Counted from the first letter of the stretch, positions 25,201-34,279 are shown. The stretch is 64,000 nt of DNA from Myoxocephalus aenaeus (GCA_038501785.1 JBAMJR010000013.1:6101501-6165500), one strand, 5' to 3'. Numbers and translations: made by a program. The notes: generated by a model from the letters alone, not told the origin.

Positions 25201-28200
25201 CCATACTATCTCTGTATTTCTCCATAGATTCATATTTTTTACAAGAAGTTGGATTTACTGACAAAGTGCAGCTCCCAGGATAATCTGAAGCGCTCTCCCC
25301 GTGGAGGCAATGTATGTACCCTTCTGTCGTGACCAATTGTTTTCCCTCTCTTGATCCTTAGATGGAAAGGACCATGATTGGATTCTAGTTTGTTCCTACT
25401 GTATATTTTTAGTCCAAGACCAATTAAGTGACGTGCAACAAGTTACTGTTTGTTATGCAATGCAAATCTGGATGCGTAGCTTGATGGCTTAGTATCATAG
25501 TACCTTAGTTTGTTGTTTTTCCACCACCATTTGATTCTCACCCTTGAACCGTATCACCTTGTATGCAATTATTTGTCTCCCTTTGTACACTTTGTGTGGG
25601 GTTAACCAAAGTCACTTTTAAAGTTTAAACAAGTGTTCTATGATGCTTTATTGTTACTTGCATGCACATGAGCAGCTAATACAGACATAGCAACTGGTCT
25701 GACAGCTTCTGATTGTAGCCACCTTCCTGCTGTGAGAGCAGTGCCATAAAACCCCAAATACCCCAACTGTCTGGCACCAAGGTGGCCTCATGGTCAGATG
25801 ACCCAAAACCACATGCTGGCAAATGTCGAGGAGCAAGTCACTTTATGTCCGACCATGTCCCATCTAACAACTGTGGCTTGACTTCTCATTGGCGGGGGCT
25901 AAATAAGTAGGAAATATTACCACAGGAATCAGTGCCATCATTTTTCTTTGTTTAGTCCCCATGTAATCTTGATTTACTGTACATAATTGTGTCTTGTCTT
26001 GTGTTTGGTATTTAGTTCTCCCTGTCTTGTTGCAGCCATGGTAGATGTTCCCAGAGACCAGAAGCTGATATACCAATGAATGAAATGCATTAAAATGTCT
26101 TGCTTTTGCATTCCTTGGTAATGGCTCTGATGTTCACTAGAGGGCATTTTCTTTTCCTGAAATACTGGATTCTGGATGTCCCTTAAATTACATTTGGCTT
26201 GACCTCTCATCTATCCTTATTTTCACTGGCTTTGTCCTCCTACTTTAGACCAGAAGGGCTCATTTATTACACATTAACTATGTGGCTCTCTTAAGGGGAA
26301 GCAGCAGCAGCATGCATTGTGCTGTCTTGTATACTAGACAACTAGGTACTACTATATATTAGATTCTAGCGGTATATCTGTACTCTCGTTCAATACTTTT
26401 GGTTTTATATCAAATAATTTTATACTGAGTATTACAATATTTCAAAGAATTTTTAAGTATTGTTTTGATCTCCTCATGGCCTTTCCTCTAATCTCTAGAA
26501 TTAGTCTTTTTTTCCACATAATGCATTAAATATGCATATTTGCGAGTCTTTCTCTCAACCAGTGTTGTTCCCATTGCTTTTACTGTGCTTCTGGGTAAAA
26601 TGTATTTATCGTTAGTGTTATGTACTGAACCGACTCTGCTGTGTCTGCATCTCACTCCCGCTTTCTCTCCCTGCAGTTTGAGAGCCATTTACCATAACAG
26701 CACACACATATTGTGTCATCCTAATCGAACGGTCTCAAGTCTACACTGCATTAATTTTGCATCTAGTTGAGTCTGAATGCAGGACGTGCAATTTATGGCA
26801 ACTTATTCATGTAGGTTCTTGTGGAGTTGTCTCTTCATGTGACACACAGTGTGATGTCACGATTTACTCAAGGTTTTGCGTGCTCTTATGGACTCAAAGT
26901 CTCGTTAACAACAAATTGATTGCAGCAGTATATCAAAACTCCATTATACTCTGCACCCACAGCATTTATGACCTTCAAATCCCTTAGTGGCTGAAAGGTA
27001 CACAAATTAGTTTTGGCTCCAACTGGAAAACACCTTTTGTTGCAAGGAAACTCAAAAAGGTGTTTTCAAAGGCTGAAATGTTGATTTCTCGAGGTGGGCC
27101 GAGAATAAAGACGATCTTCTTGACGCCAGATACTCCCAGTTGATGCTGAGTAGCGTTATGGGTCTATCTTGTCTATCAGCTTCGAGTCATTGTATCCATG
27201 CTGTTTACCTAGGGGACAACAGGTGAACCAGCAGGTAAAATACTACTGCCTACATTACAGTCAAACAAACTCAGATGTCCAGGACATATGATCTAAACAG
27301 TGGGAGGATACAAGCTTTTTGAGAGACATTTTAAAATGAAGTGCCATGCCAGAAAGCCTTATTCCTCACCTCCACCCCTGCAGGTTCTCATCCCCAATGT
27401 TAAACTGGACTATAGCCATGTTCAGTCTAGGTGTGGGTCCTTGGACAGGCGGGGATACTCGGCAGGAGGTGGAAACGTGAGTCTTGTGCCATTGGTCCAT
27501 TGTCTTAGCGTTCATTCATGTCAGTATAATTTCTCTGTTGTGTTGTGTTGTGTTGTGTTGTGTTGTGTTGTGTTGTGTTGTGTTGTGTGTGTTTTTTTTC
27601 AGTGTTTTAGTGCTTCATTTTCCTTTTCCACCTCACTTTACAGTTTATTGTTAAGTCACTTTAAGGCAGCAGTGCTGGTGCCGTTTACCTGACCGTCATT
27701 CCCCGTTACTGGTTTATCTCCTGCGAGGAATTTAGATAATAAAGGCCAGCATTGGATATAAAATAGGACTGTAGTAGCATTCTACCTATATTTACTATGA
27801 TTGGTGGAGGCTTTAAAAATTTTTCACTAATACCTTTAATACTTGTTTTTTTATACATTAGTAGAGGATCTACATGCATAGAAAGAGACTCAACATCTCT
27901 CGTCTAAAACAGCATGCTGCATGAAGCACTGGGTTAGGTTGATGATAACAATAAATGATAATTAAAAAGTATTTTTTGTCGTAACATCACTTCCCTTACG
28001 ATAGCTTATTGTCATCATACATCTAATTATTTGCCTCTGGGCTACTGGGAACACAGAGAAATGTGTATCATCTTCCCTCCAAGAGGTTTAAAAAAGAAAG
28101 TGATGCCGGCGGCATTACATTTTTAACTACAATCAAGGTTAACCTGTGACTGAGATCAACAATATCATGGGACACAGCAAATTCATGGTTGTTGTGAACA

Positions 28201-31200
28201 TTTCCATTGGATTTCTGTTTCCACATGAACTAGACAAGTAACAAGGGAAGGCTGAGGACACAGGCTCTGTGGATGAGAATCCTGCAATCTCCCCACTTCA
28301 GGACTAATAAAGGATTATCTTATCTTATTTTATGAGTGGATTCCCTCAGTTTGATGAATAAACCAATGTTGGAGATGGAACGGCATTGTACTGTTTGCAG
28401 ACAGTTAACTATCAAGGGTGAGTGACAGGCAGGCAGGAAAAGTCTGTAACATTTGGCCGGAAAAAAATCATAATTTGGTGGTGGTCTCTGCTGTCAAAAC
28501 ATAATGTTCATATATCAAGTTGGGAGATTGATCTGCTCCTCTCACATTTTGAAGGGCATGAAAAGACTAATGCGATTGGCCACGATTGTTACCAGACCCT
28601 AACACAACGCAGTGATATGGTATAATAAAAGATATTTCACAACCACTCTCATATCTGTGAGTGCACTGTGCATGGTGAACTCTGTTTGTGACTTGGTTAA
28701 AAAAATGAAGGCTTCAAATTAGCCGTTGGAAAGCTTTGAACACAGTCGATGTAAATCAGATAAATCTGAATTAAGTTAATATTTTAATGAAGAAAACTTG
28801 ATTTATTGTATTTGTCGGGATCAAGTCTTTAGTAGAGGAGAGGGTTTTTCATCGAAACACTTCTCTTCTCTTTTTAAGAGCTAAAAATGTACGAAAGGGT
28901 ATTTAAGCTCTAGGTACTGCTTATTACAATAATGTGACAGGATGACAAGGTGCAAAATCACCAAGTGTGGTTGAAGCAAATATTAATGTTTTACAATGTA
29001 GGTCTATATACGCCTGAGTGGACTCTCAAGTCCCGTCAACTTGTAGTACAACAACTAATATTTAGATAGTTTTTCTTATGAATCATGCAAAAATAAAATG
29101 CATCAAATGCCGTGTTTTTCTCTGTAAATAATGTGACTATGATCATAGCTATCAAAAAGATTGCAACAACACAGTTAATAGATTTCATAAAGATGCGTTC
29201 GCCGAAGAGACGAGGCAACCTGCTGCGTGACGTTGACCCACGCTGACACAGAGCACATCTCATCTTTGTCTTTAAGCTCACGCTGCATATCTTTGCCAGT
29301 GGCGTGCATGTGTAAGGGACACCTGACCGATGAACAGGCCCGTTGTGCATAGCGTACTCTGTGTTTGTGGTTTGGAACGCGGCTCGTGAACCGCGCTTGC
29401 TCATCATCGTCCCCCTTTTACCGTTCGTTGTCTTTCCTCTCAGGCCCCGTAACAAAGCAGACTAAAGATGAACACCGAGTCATTAGTTACAGGACAGGAG
29501 ACATATCAACTAAATCGGCGACTTGGCAAAGTGATTGCTGACCACAGGCGTGACCCAGTGATTCATCTCAGGACGGGTTGTATCTCTTCCCGTTCACTGT
29601 GCTGTGTCTGAAGCTTCCAGCTCCGCTCCGTTTGCTGTCTCATCGGTTCAATCCTTACACATCTCTCTGTGGTTTCCTCTTTCACATAACAGCACATCCT
29701 TAGCTGCTTTCACCTGGGCATTCCTTCTTTACTGTCTCCTTCAATGTCATGGCGTTTTTTTGACAGGTTTTCGGAATGTGCCCAAACAAATGTTTTTGCT
29801 CAAGACACAGTTACAGCACAGAGATTGTATTCAATCTTGGTTTGGGTGGTTTATCAGACACTGGCAGGTCTGCACTACCAGAAGAACAAAAAGACTGCTA
29901 TTTAACAGTCACTGGTATTCTCCTCTTCTGCTGTCATGCCTTATTTTCTAATAATTACATGCAATTTAGATATCACTGGGTTGGAATGAGAAAGACTGCA
30001 GCCTTTAATTCCCAGTTGATACCCAACCATGTTCCTCAAACAGCAGCTGCAGTTTAGTGCAGATCAGACATACTACATCGCTCTCTATAATTGAGAACGG
30101 GGAAGATACGGTTTGAATCTTCTATGTAAGCATGATTTGAGCTCAGTGGGAGTTTATAACCTCATTGTGTAAGGTACGCTCTAACCTTCTCTTTTCCTGA
30201 CTTTGCTTCTTCCAGGTGATGATACAGAACAAGAAGATTGACTTGAGCCACGTGACTTCCAAGTGTGGCTCTCTAGACAACATCCATCATCGGCCAGGTA
30301 ACAATCAGCCAGCACTTGTCCGAGGGAACTGAAGGGGAACACTGGGGGGGACAATGGTGGAAGAAAGGTCAGTGAAGCGCGCTTGTGACCAGAAGGTTGC
30401 CGGTGAAATCTCCTACCTTGCAATATAAGTTAATATGGGGATGTCCAGCACTCTCTCAACACTCCCTTGCAAAAAGTGATACAAAAAACACCAATGCAAA
30501 CTATGTAAATGCAAATACACCTGAATCAGAACTCATTATCCATATAAGGTATCTAGACACACAGGTAAATGGGGCTAAGGAGTCCCACAGATGGTGTAAG
30601 ACTTAACTGTAAACAGAATAAAAGCAGGCCATCAACTTTATTGCACTCTAGCTGTAATAAAGTGCAATCTAATCCAATTTAAATTAGGAATGTACTTTGC
30701 CGTTTCTGTTTAACTCATGAATTAACACTCCAGGCGGATGAAGCTCAGCCTCTCTGTTGAAGCAAGCAGTAAATTACATCTGGATTGACAGCTTGATGTG
30801 TCCATCCACAGGCGGCCGAATGTGGGAGGTGGTGTGATTGCTGGGGGCCAGCTTGCGTTTTGTGTGTTTCTAACCTGATGTGTGATGCTTATGAAGTGTT
30901 GATGAACTGGATTGGGTCACTCCTGGAGAGGGTCATCACTGACTGTGAACAAAGAATCACACACTGTGTGATTCTTTGTTCATGATGTGTCTGTCCTCAG
31001 CCGGTCATTCGGATCTGGGATCAATGTTTCATGTTTTTTAGGTATTACTAAACAAAGCTCAGGTTTAGTCCGATTTTTCAAGACAAACATGACACAATTT
31101 GGGATTCGGGACAACTGCTCATAATTCGGGTCTGTCTAGAATATTGCAGGACGTCCGGTCACCCTATTTTTGGGGGTGAACTGGCCTTTCAAGTTATTAC

Positions 31201-32478
31201 TGCTGGAAGCAATAACATTCCTGTTGATCAAAAACACTGCAGGCCTAATTTTACAACACTACCAGACAGGGATTAATTTCCTCCCCCTCCCAGATGGTAT
31301 TGTGGTGACTGCTTGAGGTCCTGCAGCACCATCTTCTGGTCCCTCTCTGTCTGTCCATTCTATAACCTTTGTTCACTGAGAGCATGCTCATCCAGTACAA
31401 CATTACGCATTCACTTTGCCAGTTAAATCTGTTTCAACAGACCAGGGTTTTGCACAAAGCAAACTTTCCAACCCCCGTTGACTTTTCTTTCAGCACAAGT
31501 CAGTTGCTACCTCGTTGAAATCTCTGCACAGTTTTTACACTTCCTTTTCTCCTCCCCAGGGGGCGGTAACGTGCGTATAGAGACAGTAAAGTTGGACTTC
31601 AAAGACAAAGCCCAAGCCAAGGTGGGTTCCCTGGATAATGCTCAGCAAACTCCTGGGGGTGTCACGGTGAGTGTCAGTTCCATCCAACCAATCCATGATT
31701 CAAAGGAACACAAGCTTTTGAGAGATTGTCTTACTAGTAAATGTATGTATACTATTGCATATGTATATACAGTGTATATATATATGTGTAATTCTAATCA
31801 TTGTAATCTTAAAAGATATATGCTTAATCTGATCTACTGTCGGGTAAAACTGTTGTAAATTGCAATAAAAGTGGATTAAGTATGCATGGAATATATACAA
31901 AGAAATGTGTTTACAACAAGCCAATCTTCTAAAAACTTGTCGTCCTTTTTCTGTGATGGTTGCAGTAAAGGTATAGTGTTCACCACTGTCAATAAGTAAT
32001 GGTGAGGTGAATCCAAACATTCAGATTCATCAAGTATTCAGTTTCTGGTTTTGAAGTCAACACAGGATTTAGAGCAACAGACTCTGAGTAAAGTCGAGAA
32101 AACTTCTCTTAAATTAGACATTTAGGCGTTGTTCTATTTGCTATCTAAAGCTCAAACCCACTAAGATACAATGCACAAAATAATTACAATTCTACATTAT
32201 ACGAAATGATTGATTTTCTTCTTCTTCCCATTCACATCTTTCGTCACACAACCTGCCTCTGATAGATTGAGAGCCACAGGCAGATTATTCGCGACCACTC
32301 CAAGCCACGGGCAGAGACCGGAGCTGAGGTCACTGTCCAGTCGCCAGGCCTGGTGTCCCCCCAGCGCCACCGGGACAGCAACCTGTCATCCTCCGGCAGT
32401 CTCAACGTGCTGGAGTCACCGCAGTTAGCAACCCTGGCTGAGGATGTCACTGCAGCTCTGGCCAAGCAGGGTTTGTGA
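4067..32478 (+). CDS. map2: MAP2, microtubule-associated protein 2 (5' partial; sixteen coding exons, introns included)
   Basis: MAP2 binds and stabilises microtubules in neuronal dendrites and anchors protein kinase A there. Coding exons seen: 4067-4156, 4889-4963, 7475-7690, 10810-11103, 12428-15349, 15481-15723, 16690-16806, 17866-17927, 19283-19414, 19611-19752, 20177-20233, 20672-20973, 27384-27476, 30216-30297, 31560-31666, 32266-32478. All have AG/GT borders and compatible phases, giving 1714 codons plus a stop. Identification rests on the RII-binding helix VSARIVQEVTAEAVAVLK, the motif NGTVMAQDLPEMLDLAGTRS, the tau-type proline-rich region, four microtubule-binding repeats and the exact MAP2 C-terminus LATLAEDVTAALAKQGL. 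The initiator exons lie left of the window. The tau and MAP4 families share the repeats, but the RII helix and projection-domain motifs are MAP2-specific. Inclusion of individual cassette exons in a given mRNA is inferred. Confidence 0.95.
4171..4199. repeat. (CA)n microsatellite next to a splice donor
   Basis: About 14 CA units starting 14 nt after the donor of the RII-anchor exon. Confidence 0.97.
4889..4963 (+). CDS. map2: MAP2 exon: N-terminal Pro-rich segment
   Basis: A 75-nt phase 1-1 exon encoding VEDTTNLPPSPPPSPAAEHF and a few further residues. It matches the mammalian ETANLPPSPPPSPASEQ stretch that follows the RII helix. The donor is CAAG|GTAGG. Confidence 0.92.
4964..7474. other. 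map2: MAP2 intron
   Basis: No exon is supported here. There is an imperfect GT-rich tract at about 5768-5833 and several A/T-rich runs. The small open frames have no recognisable homology and no matching phase-1 splice borders. Confidence 0.6.
7475..7690 (+). CDS. map2: MAP2 exon with conserved YHSDEEYYDHPLFSPEW motif
   Basis: A 216-nt phase 1-1 exon (72 codons) with acceptor TTGTTTGTAG and donor GAAG|GTGAAC. It contains RERCKFLAPSISVSVPEDDP, then YHSDEEYYDHPLFSPEW, then RPTGQAVAFRQIE. The protein-like composition, length divisible by three and phase match to its neighbours support a real exon. I believe it corresponds to an alternatively used N-terminal exon of the MAP2/tau family, but this is from memory. 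It may be a cassette. Confidence 0.82.
9360..10561. mobile_element. Non-autonomous hAT-like DNA transposon (about 1.2 kb)
   Basis: The left end reads CAGTGTTTCCCCCACCG. The right end, reverse-complemented, reads CAGTGTTTCCCCTAGGTTTA. These are terminal inverted repeats of the CAGTGTTTCCC type seen in many fish hAT elements. CTGTA directly flanks both ends (9355-9359 and 10562-10566), a possible 5-bp target-site duplication. No transposase frame is present. Inside are G/C tracts near both ends, a CpG-rich segment (about 9590-9760) and another hAT-type terminus near 10460-10485 (minus strand AGTGGTTCTCAAACTTTTT), so the region may be composite. Confidence 0.65.
10001..10012. promoter_or_regulatory. 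Perfect NRF1-type palindrome inside a transposon
   Basis: TGCGCATGCGCA matches the NRF1 consensus YGCGCAYGCGCR on both strands. About 40 nt downstream, at 10053-10059, TGACGTC resembles a CRE half/full site. Both lie in the CpG-containing interior of the hAT-like element. Activity is not known. Confidence 0.45.
10810..11103 (+). CDS. map2: MAP2 exon: acidic Glu-rich segment
   Basis: A 294-nt phase 1-1 exon (98 codons) starting EEETMEALTAEYEEEVEEEE. It is very rich in Glu, Asp, Ala and Ser, and ends ...GGESPET(G). The donor is ACAG|GTGTGT. The acceptor is a tandem AG-AAG-AAG (10808-10815), so one or two glutamates may be skipped. The phase and length fit MAP2; I know no obvious mammalian counterpart. 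Low-complexity composition makes homology calls unreliable. Confidence 0.72.
11104..12427. other. map2: MAP2 intron
   Basis: No supported exon. The open frame of the next exon runs upstream to about 12361. The in-frame AGs at 12375-12376 and 12426-12427 both give phase 1; the second has the better pyrimidine tract. Confidence 0.6.
12428..15349 (+). CDS. map2: MAP2 giant projection-domain exon
   Basis: A 2922-nt phase 1-1 exon (974 codons), equivalent to the large exon present in MAP2A/B and skipped in juvenile MAP2C. MAP2 landmarks in order: GMSAYFETSAIE (about 12805), LALEQRSYSLNI (about 13063), YKNGTVMAQDLPEMLDLAGT (about 13384), SQLEEIGYCVFSEY (about 13582), a charged segment LEMEDRPLSMEEERELQELR (about 14035), a Glu/Lys/Arg-rich run (14338-14790), ESVVTVEDDFITVVQT (about 14984) and a poly-Glu tract (about 15115-15150). 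It ends SSWVDTQ|GTGAGA as in mammals. The domain projects from the microtubule wall. It is shorter than the mammalian exon (over 1300 codons, from memory). The start at 12428 follows TGTCCTTTCAG; 12377 is an in-phase alternative. Confidence 0.93.
14338..14790 (+). other. Glu/Lys/Arg-rich predicted single alpha-helix in MAP2
   Basis: About 150 consecutive codons are dominated by E, K and R (for example EEAERKIKEEAEKKEKEMKE) with few hydrophobic residues. This is the ER/K pattern of a stable single alpha-helix; a coiled coil is less likely because regular heptad hydrophobics are missing. The DNA is almost pure purine on the + strand. Confidence 0.75.
15481..15723 (+). CDS. map2: MAP2 exon: basic region with RISTPE motif
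   Basis: A 243-nt phase 1-1 exon: DDDKSMATEQIEPLPKE, then GGRPKGRISTPEHKPVRKEP and REDIQKKKG. It aligns by eye with mammalian MAP2 DDDRSIMTEQLETIPKE and GRGRISTPERKVAKKEP. The donor AAAAAAG|GTTCCC is weak (no A at +3, no G at +5), unlike its neighbours. Confidence 0.93.
15907..16432. mobile_element. Possible short DNA transposon with AGGGGTGTAA ends
   Basis: ATGAGGGGTGTAA at 15904-15916 is matched by its reverse complement TTACACCCCTCAT at 16423-16435. The roughly 0.53-kb interior is non-coding. CATC flanks both extended ends, but CAT repeats make the duplication ambiguous. A hAT-type MITE is one possibility. Confidence 0.42.
16690..16806 (+). CDS. map2: MAP2 exon: basic pre-Pro-rich segment (probably alternative)
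   Basis: A 117-nt phase 1-1 exon encoding AVIRKTDLTKSPSKRSAMKP and RQTRPTQHHSCPRRRPTG. It resembles the mammalian AVYKKAELAKK...KYTRPTHLSCVKRK exon in position and pattern. The acceptor CTCTGGCAG and donor CACAG|GTGACA are good. Confidence 0.85.
16807..17865. other. map2: MAP2 intron
   Basis: A/T-rich with no supported exon. The short open frames at 17367-17657 lack splice borders of the needed phase. Confidence 0.55.
17866..17927 (+). CDS. map2: MAP2 exon: short connector (phase 1 to 0)
   Basis: A 62-nt exon reading (E)GLPESRQPLSVARKSRDRAS with donor TCG|GTGAGT. It matches in length and phase change the mammalian exon ending FKQAKDKVS, just before the proline-rich region. Confidence 0.85.
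17928..19282. other. map2: MAP2 intron
   Basis: I saw no coding exon or recognisable repeat here. Confidence 0.5.
19283..19414 (+). CDS. map2: Candidate MAP2 cassette exon (phase 0-0)
   Basis: 132 nt between CTATCTCAG and AAG|GTAGGT, encoding HRSPLTKIPASISRVAASLD then RPRPSSAEPQSFPVLQRLIAK. The Ser/Pro/Arg-rich composition fits the neighbouring proline-rich exons. Because phase is 0 on both sides it can be included or skipped without a frameshift. An alternative acceptor at 19313 would give 102 nt. The exact start and use are uncertain. Confidence 0.62.
19611..19752 (+). CDS. map2: MAP2 exon: Ser/Pro-rich region, start
   Basis: A 142-nt exon (phase 0 to 1) reading DGRSWSPAKTSSVPRHASIL, then SRRPYHDQEESSTSITSSGS and TAPRRPT. 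It parallels mammalian DGVTKSPEKRSSLPRPSSIL...RRTT. The donor is ACAT|GTAGGC. Confidence 0.88.
19753..20176. other. map2: MAP2 intron
   Basis: A short intron with a strong pyrimidine tract before the next acceptor. Nothing else is seen. Confidence 0.6.
20177..20233 (+). CDS. map2: MAP2 small exon in the Pro-rich region
   Basis: A 57-nt phase 1-1 exon encoding (S)FRTEMRAEHRTGRAPSMT(E). The acceptor TCTTGCCTCCTGTAG and donor ACAG|GTAGAT are strong. If it were skipped and the upstream acceptor of the next exon used, the junction codon would be TAA. Skipping is tolerated only with the acceptor six bases downstream. Confidence 0.8.
20672..20973 (+). CDS. map2: MAP2 exon: Pro-rich region and first microtubule-binding repeat
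   Basis: A 302-nt exon (phase 1 to 0) with SGHSTPRTPGSTAITPGTPP, many TP/SP phosphorylation-type sites, KIAVVHTPPKSPAT, QLRIINQPLPDFKNIRSKIG and then SIENIKYQPKGGQ, the first tau/MAP2 repeat with its KxGS motif (SKIGS). The donor is CAG|GTGACG. A second in-phase acceptor exists at 20677/20678. Confidence 0.95.
20974..27383. other. map2: Long MAP2 intron before the cassette repeat exon
   Basis: About 6.4 kb without any supported exon. It is A/T-rich, with a simple A/T stretch near 24490-24610. Open frames are short and random-looking. Long introns at this position are usual in the tau/MAP2 family. Confidence 0.6.
27384..27476 (+). CDS. map2: MAP2 93-nt cassette exon: extra microtubule-binding repeat (4R form)
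   Basis: Phase 0-0, 31 codons: VLIPNVKLDYSHVQSRCGSL then DRRGYSAGGGN. It is the counterpart of tau exon 10 and the MAP2D-specific repeat (mammalian core VQSRCGSKDNIKHSAGGGN, from memory). The phosphorylation motif reads SRCGS in place of KxGS, and the usual KDNIKH core is replaced by LDRRGY. The acceptor CCACCCCTGCAG and donor AAC|GTGAGT are strong. Confidence 0.9.
27536..27592. repeat. (TGTTG)n pentanucleotide tract
   Basis: About ten perfect TGTTG units beginning 60 nt downstream of the cassette-exon donor, ending in TGTGTGT and a T run. Confidence 0.97.
27593..30215. other. map2: MAP2 intron
   Basis: The segment near 28285-28335 (GACTAATAAAGGATTATCTT, then ATCTTATTTT) looks like the 3' tail of a fish retroposon, low confidence. 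A minus-strand open frame at 29036-29455 is described under findings. No MAP2 exon is seen. Confidence 0.55.
30216..30297 (+). CDS. map2: MAP2 exon: microtubule-binding repeat (constitutive)
   Basis: An 82-nt exon (phase 0 to 1), the same size as the homologous tau exon 11: VMIQNKKIDLSHVTSKCGSL then DNIHHRPG. It carries the SKCGS (KxGS) motif phosphorylated by MARK kinases in the family. Acceptor TGCTTCTTCCAG, donor CCAG|GTAACA. Confidence 0.96.
30946..30982. repeat. 37-bp near-perfect palindrome
   Basis: Left arm TGAACAAAGAATCACACA (30946-30963), one spacer base C, and its exact reverse complement (30965-30982). It lies in the intron between two microtubule-repeat exons. Confidence 0.95.
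31560..31666 (+). CDS. map2: MAP2 exon: last microtubule-binding repeat
   Basis: A 107-nt exon (phase 1 to 0): (G)GGNVRIETVKLDFKDKAQ then AKVGSLDNAQQTPGGVT. It matches mammalian VKIESVKLDFKEKAQAKVGSLDN. The family exon is normally 113 nt; here the PGGGNVK end reads PGGVT, two codons shorter. Donor ACG|GTGAGT. Confidence 0.95.
32266..32478 (+). CDS. map2: MAP2 terminal coding exon
   Basis: 70 codons plus TGA: IESHRQIIRDHSKPRAETGA, then a Ser-rich SPGLVSPQRHRDSNLSSSGS, ending LATLAEDVTAALAKQGL, identical to the mammalian MAP2 C-terminus. The acceptor is CTGATAG. Confidence 0.97.
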   Translation: MESHRQIIRDHSKPRAETGAEVTVQSPGLVSPQRHRDSNLSSSGSLNVLESPQLATLAEDVTAALAKQGL

Positions 32479-34050
32479 ACACTGGTTCTCTGGATCCCTG
32501 ATCTGCACCCCTGGACATCCTCGCCATGATCCCTCAAACTTTTCTGCCCACTTCTGCCACCCTGAGGCCAACCTCAGCTTAACCACAGCCTCTAAACATC
32601 TCCACTTCAAGATCCATCACTCAACTATAAGTAGAGACTCGAATTAGGAGCTACTGTAAAATCTTCTTGATTTTCCAAAAATGTGCTATTTCTGATTAAT
32701 TCTGTTGGCCTCTCTCTCTTTTTGAATGATGTTGCATACAGTAGAATAGTTCAGTCTGAGCACTGGTCCTAGGTTTAGTGGTACATACAAAGTTGTGGAC
32801 CAGGTATTGGCATAACTGGTCCTGGATCAGTGTTTTGAAGAAGCTACAGCCTTTTTTCTACATTAAGTAAGAAGTAATGTGGCCAGCACACCATGCAGCA
32901 CGTGTTGTTGCTCAGTAAACGTGCATGGACGCCAAAACCCCCTAACAAGCCAAGCATCCTTACTGCAAGTCATTTTTGTCATCCAATATATAATATATTT
33001 AACAAATATATATAGAAACATGTATAAAAATCAAAGTTCTTTGCCATCTACATGTCCTAAAAACATTTTAAAAGGAAGCGACAATATGGCTATAAAATTA
33101 CATGTAAAATTGCATTACTGCAAGAACTAGGTCATGTTATGACGAGCATGTATCGATTCTAATATTAAAAGAGGCTATTTTGTAATCTAAAAAAAAAAAA
33201 ACGATTTTAGTATGTTATTTCCTCAATTATTGGATAATGATTAAACAAGTTCATGTTTTGTAGTTATTAGTTGTTTACAGTGTAATGCTTGGTGACAGTG
33301 TCAGACAGCTGATTTGGTGTTGCTGAGGAATGCATCTCAGTCCTGTTGAAGAGCATCACACACTTGTTCCTGCTCAGTAGTTCAATATAGACGGCAGTTT
33401 AAACATCTGAACGGTATTAAACACTGGAGCTAATTCCACAAACCTACAGCTAAAAGTATCTCGTCTTTACAGCTGCAGATATTGAACTCGCGTCAATGAA
33501 CAGTACAGACGTTCCTCTGCTAACAGGCTGACGTTGCACCGCAGCGGATGACGCTACGACTGCAACCTGAGATTTAGCAGAAGATGCAGCTAAGATCTGT
33601 CTGTGTGTGCGTTTGGTGCAGATCCCATGCCGTTTTACAACATATGCTACCGTATCTGGATGTTTTGTTGCAATATGTGGGCGATGAAAGTGGGGAAAAA
33701 AAATATTTTGAAAAATCCATTAAAAAGACAATTCAAAGACGTAAAACAAACTGGCCGAGGGAACTCGGATCTTGTTACATCTGTTCGGAAAAAAAGTGTT
33801 TGGGTGATCTAGTTTCTTTTTCAGACACCATTTGTTGTGTATCCTGCCTCCTGCCCAACTACTGCCCCCACCTGCGATTGTTTGTTTGCTTCTGTGTTTT
33901 TTCTGCATACCCCATCTCTGTGTGCCCCCTTCCCACCTCCTGCTCCACCCCCAGCAACTGTAAATGTATTTAAAAGGTCAAGTAGATGTACGCAGTTTTT
34001 CTCTTGTTGACCAGTTACAATAATTAATGACAATAAAAACGACAAAAAGT
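32479..34050 (+). other. map2: MAP2 3' untranslated region (inferred)
   Basis: No open frame of note. AATAAA at 34032-34037, followed by a TG-containing stretch, is the best polyadenylation signal. Transcript end is inferred, not shown. Confidence 0.55.
34032..34037 (+). terminator. map2: Putative MAP2 polyadenylation signal AATAAA
   Basis: A canonical hexamer with a downstream GTGCTGTGTT element. It is about 260 bp from the oppositely oriented MYL1 signal. Confidence 0.55.
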
Positions 34051-34279
34051 GAAACTGGCGTGCTGTGTTCTATTACAAGACATTAACGATCAGAAGTTAA
34101 ATTTTTGGAAATTCCTTTATTTGCTTTCTTGTTCAGAGTCAGATGAGACGATCTCTCTAATCGATACAGTCATTGTACACGTATTTCCAGGAATATCAAA
34201 CTATTCCTTTAACATGCATCTGCCTGAATTAATTATGCAAAGGATTTGCATCAAATAAATCAGACATTTGGAAATAAAA

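Noticed and set aside
27300..27692. 130-codon frame containing VLCCVVLCC repeats
   Set aside because: Only the part 27384-27476 is a real exon; the rest is read-through into the intron and the TGTTG repeat.
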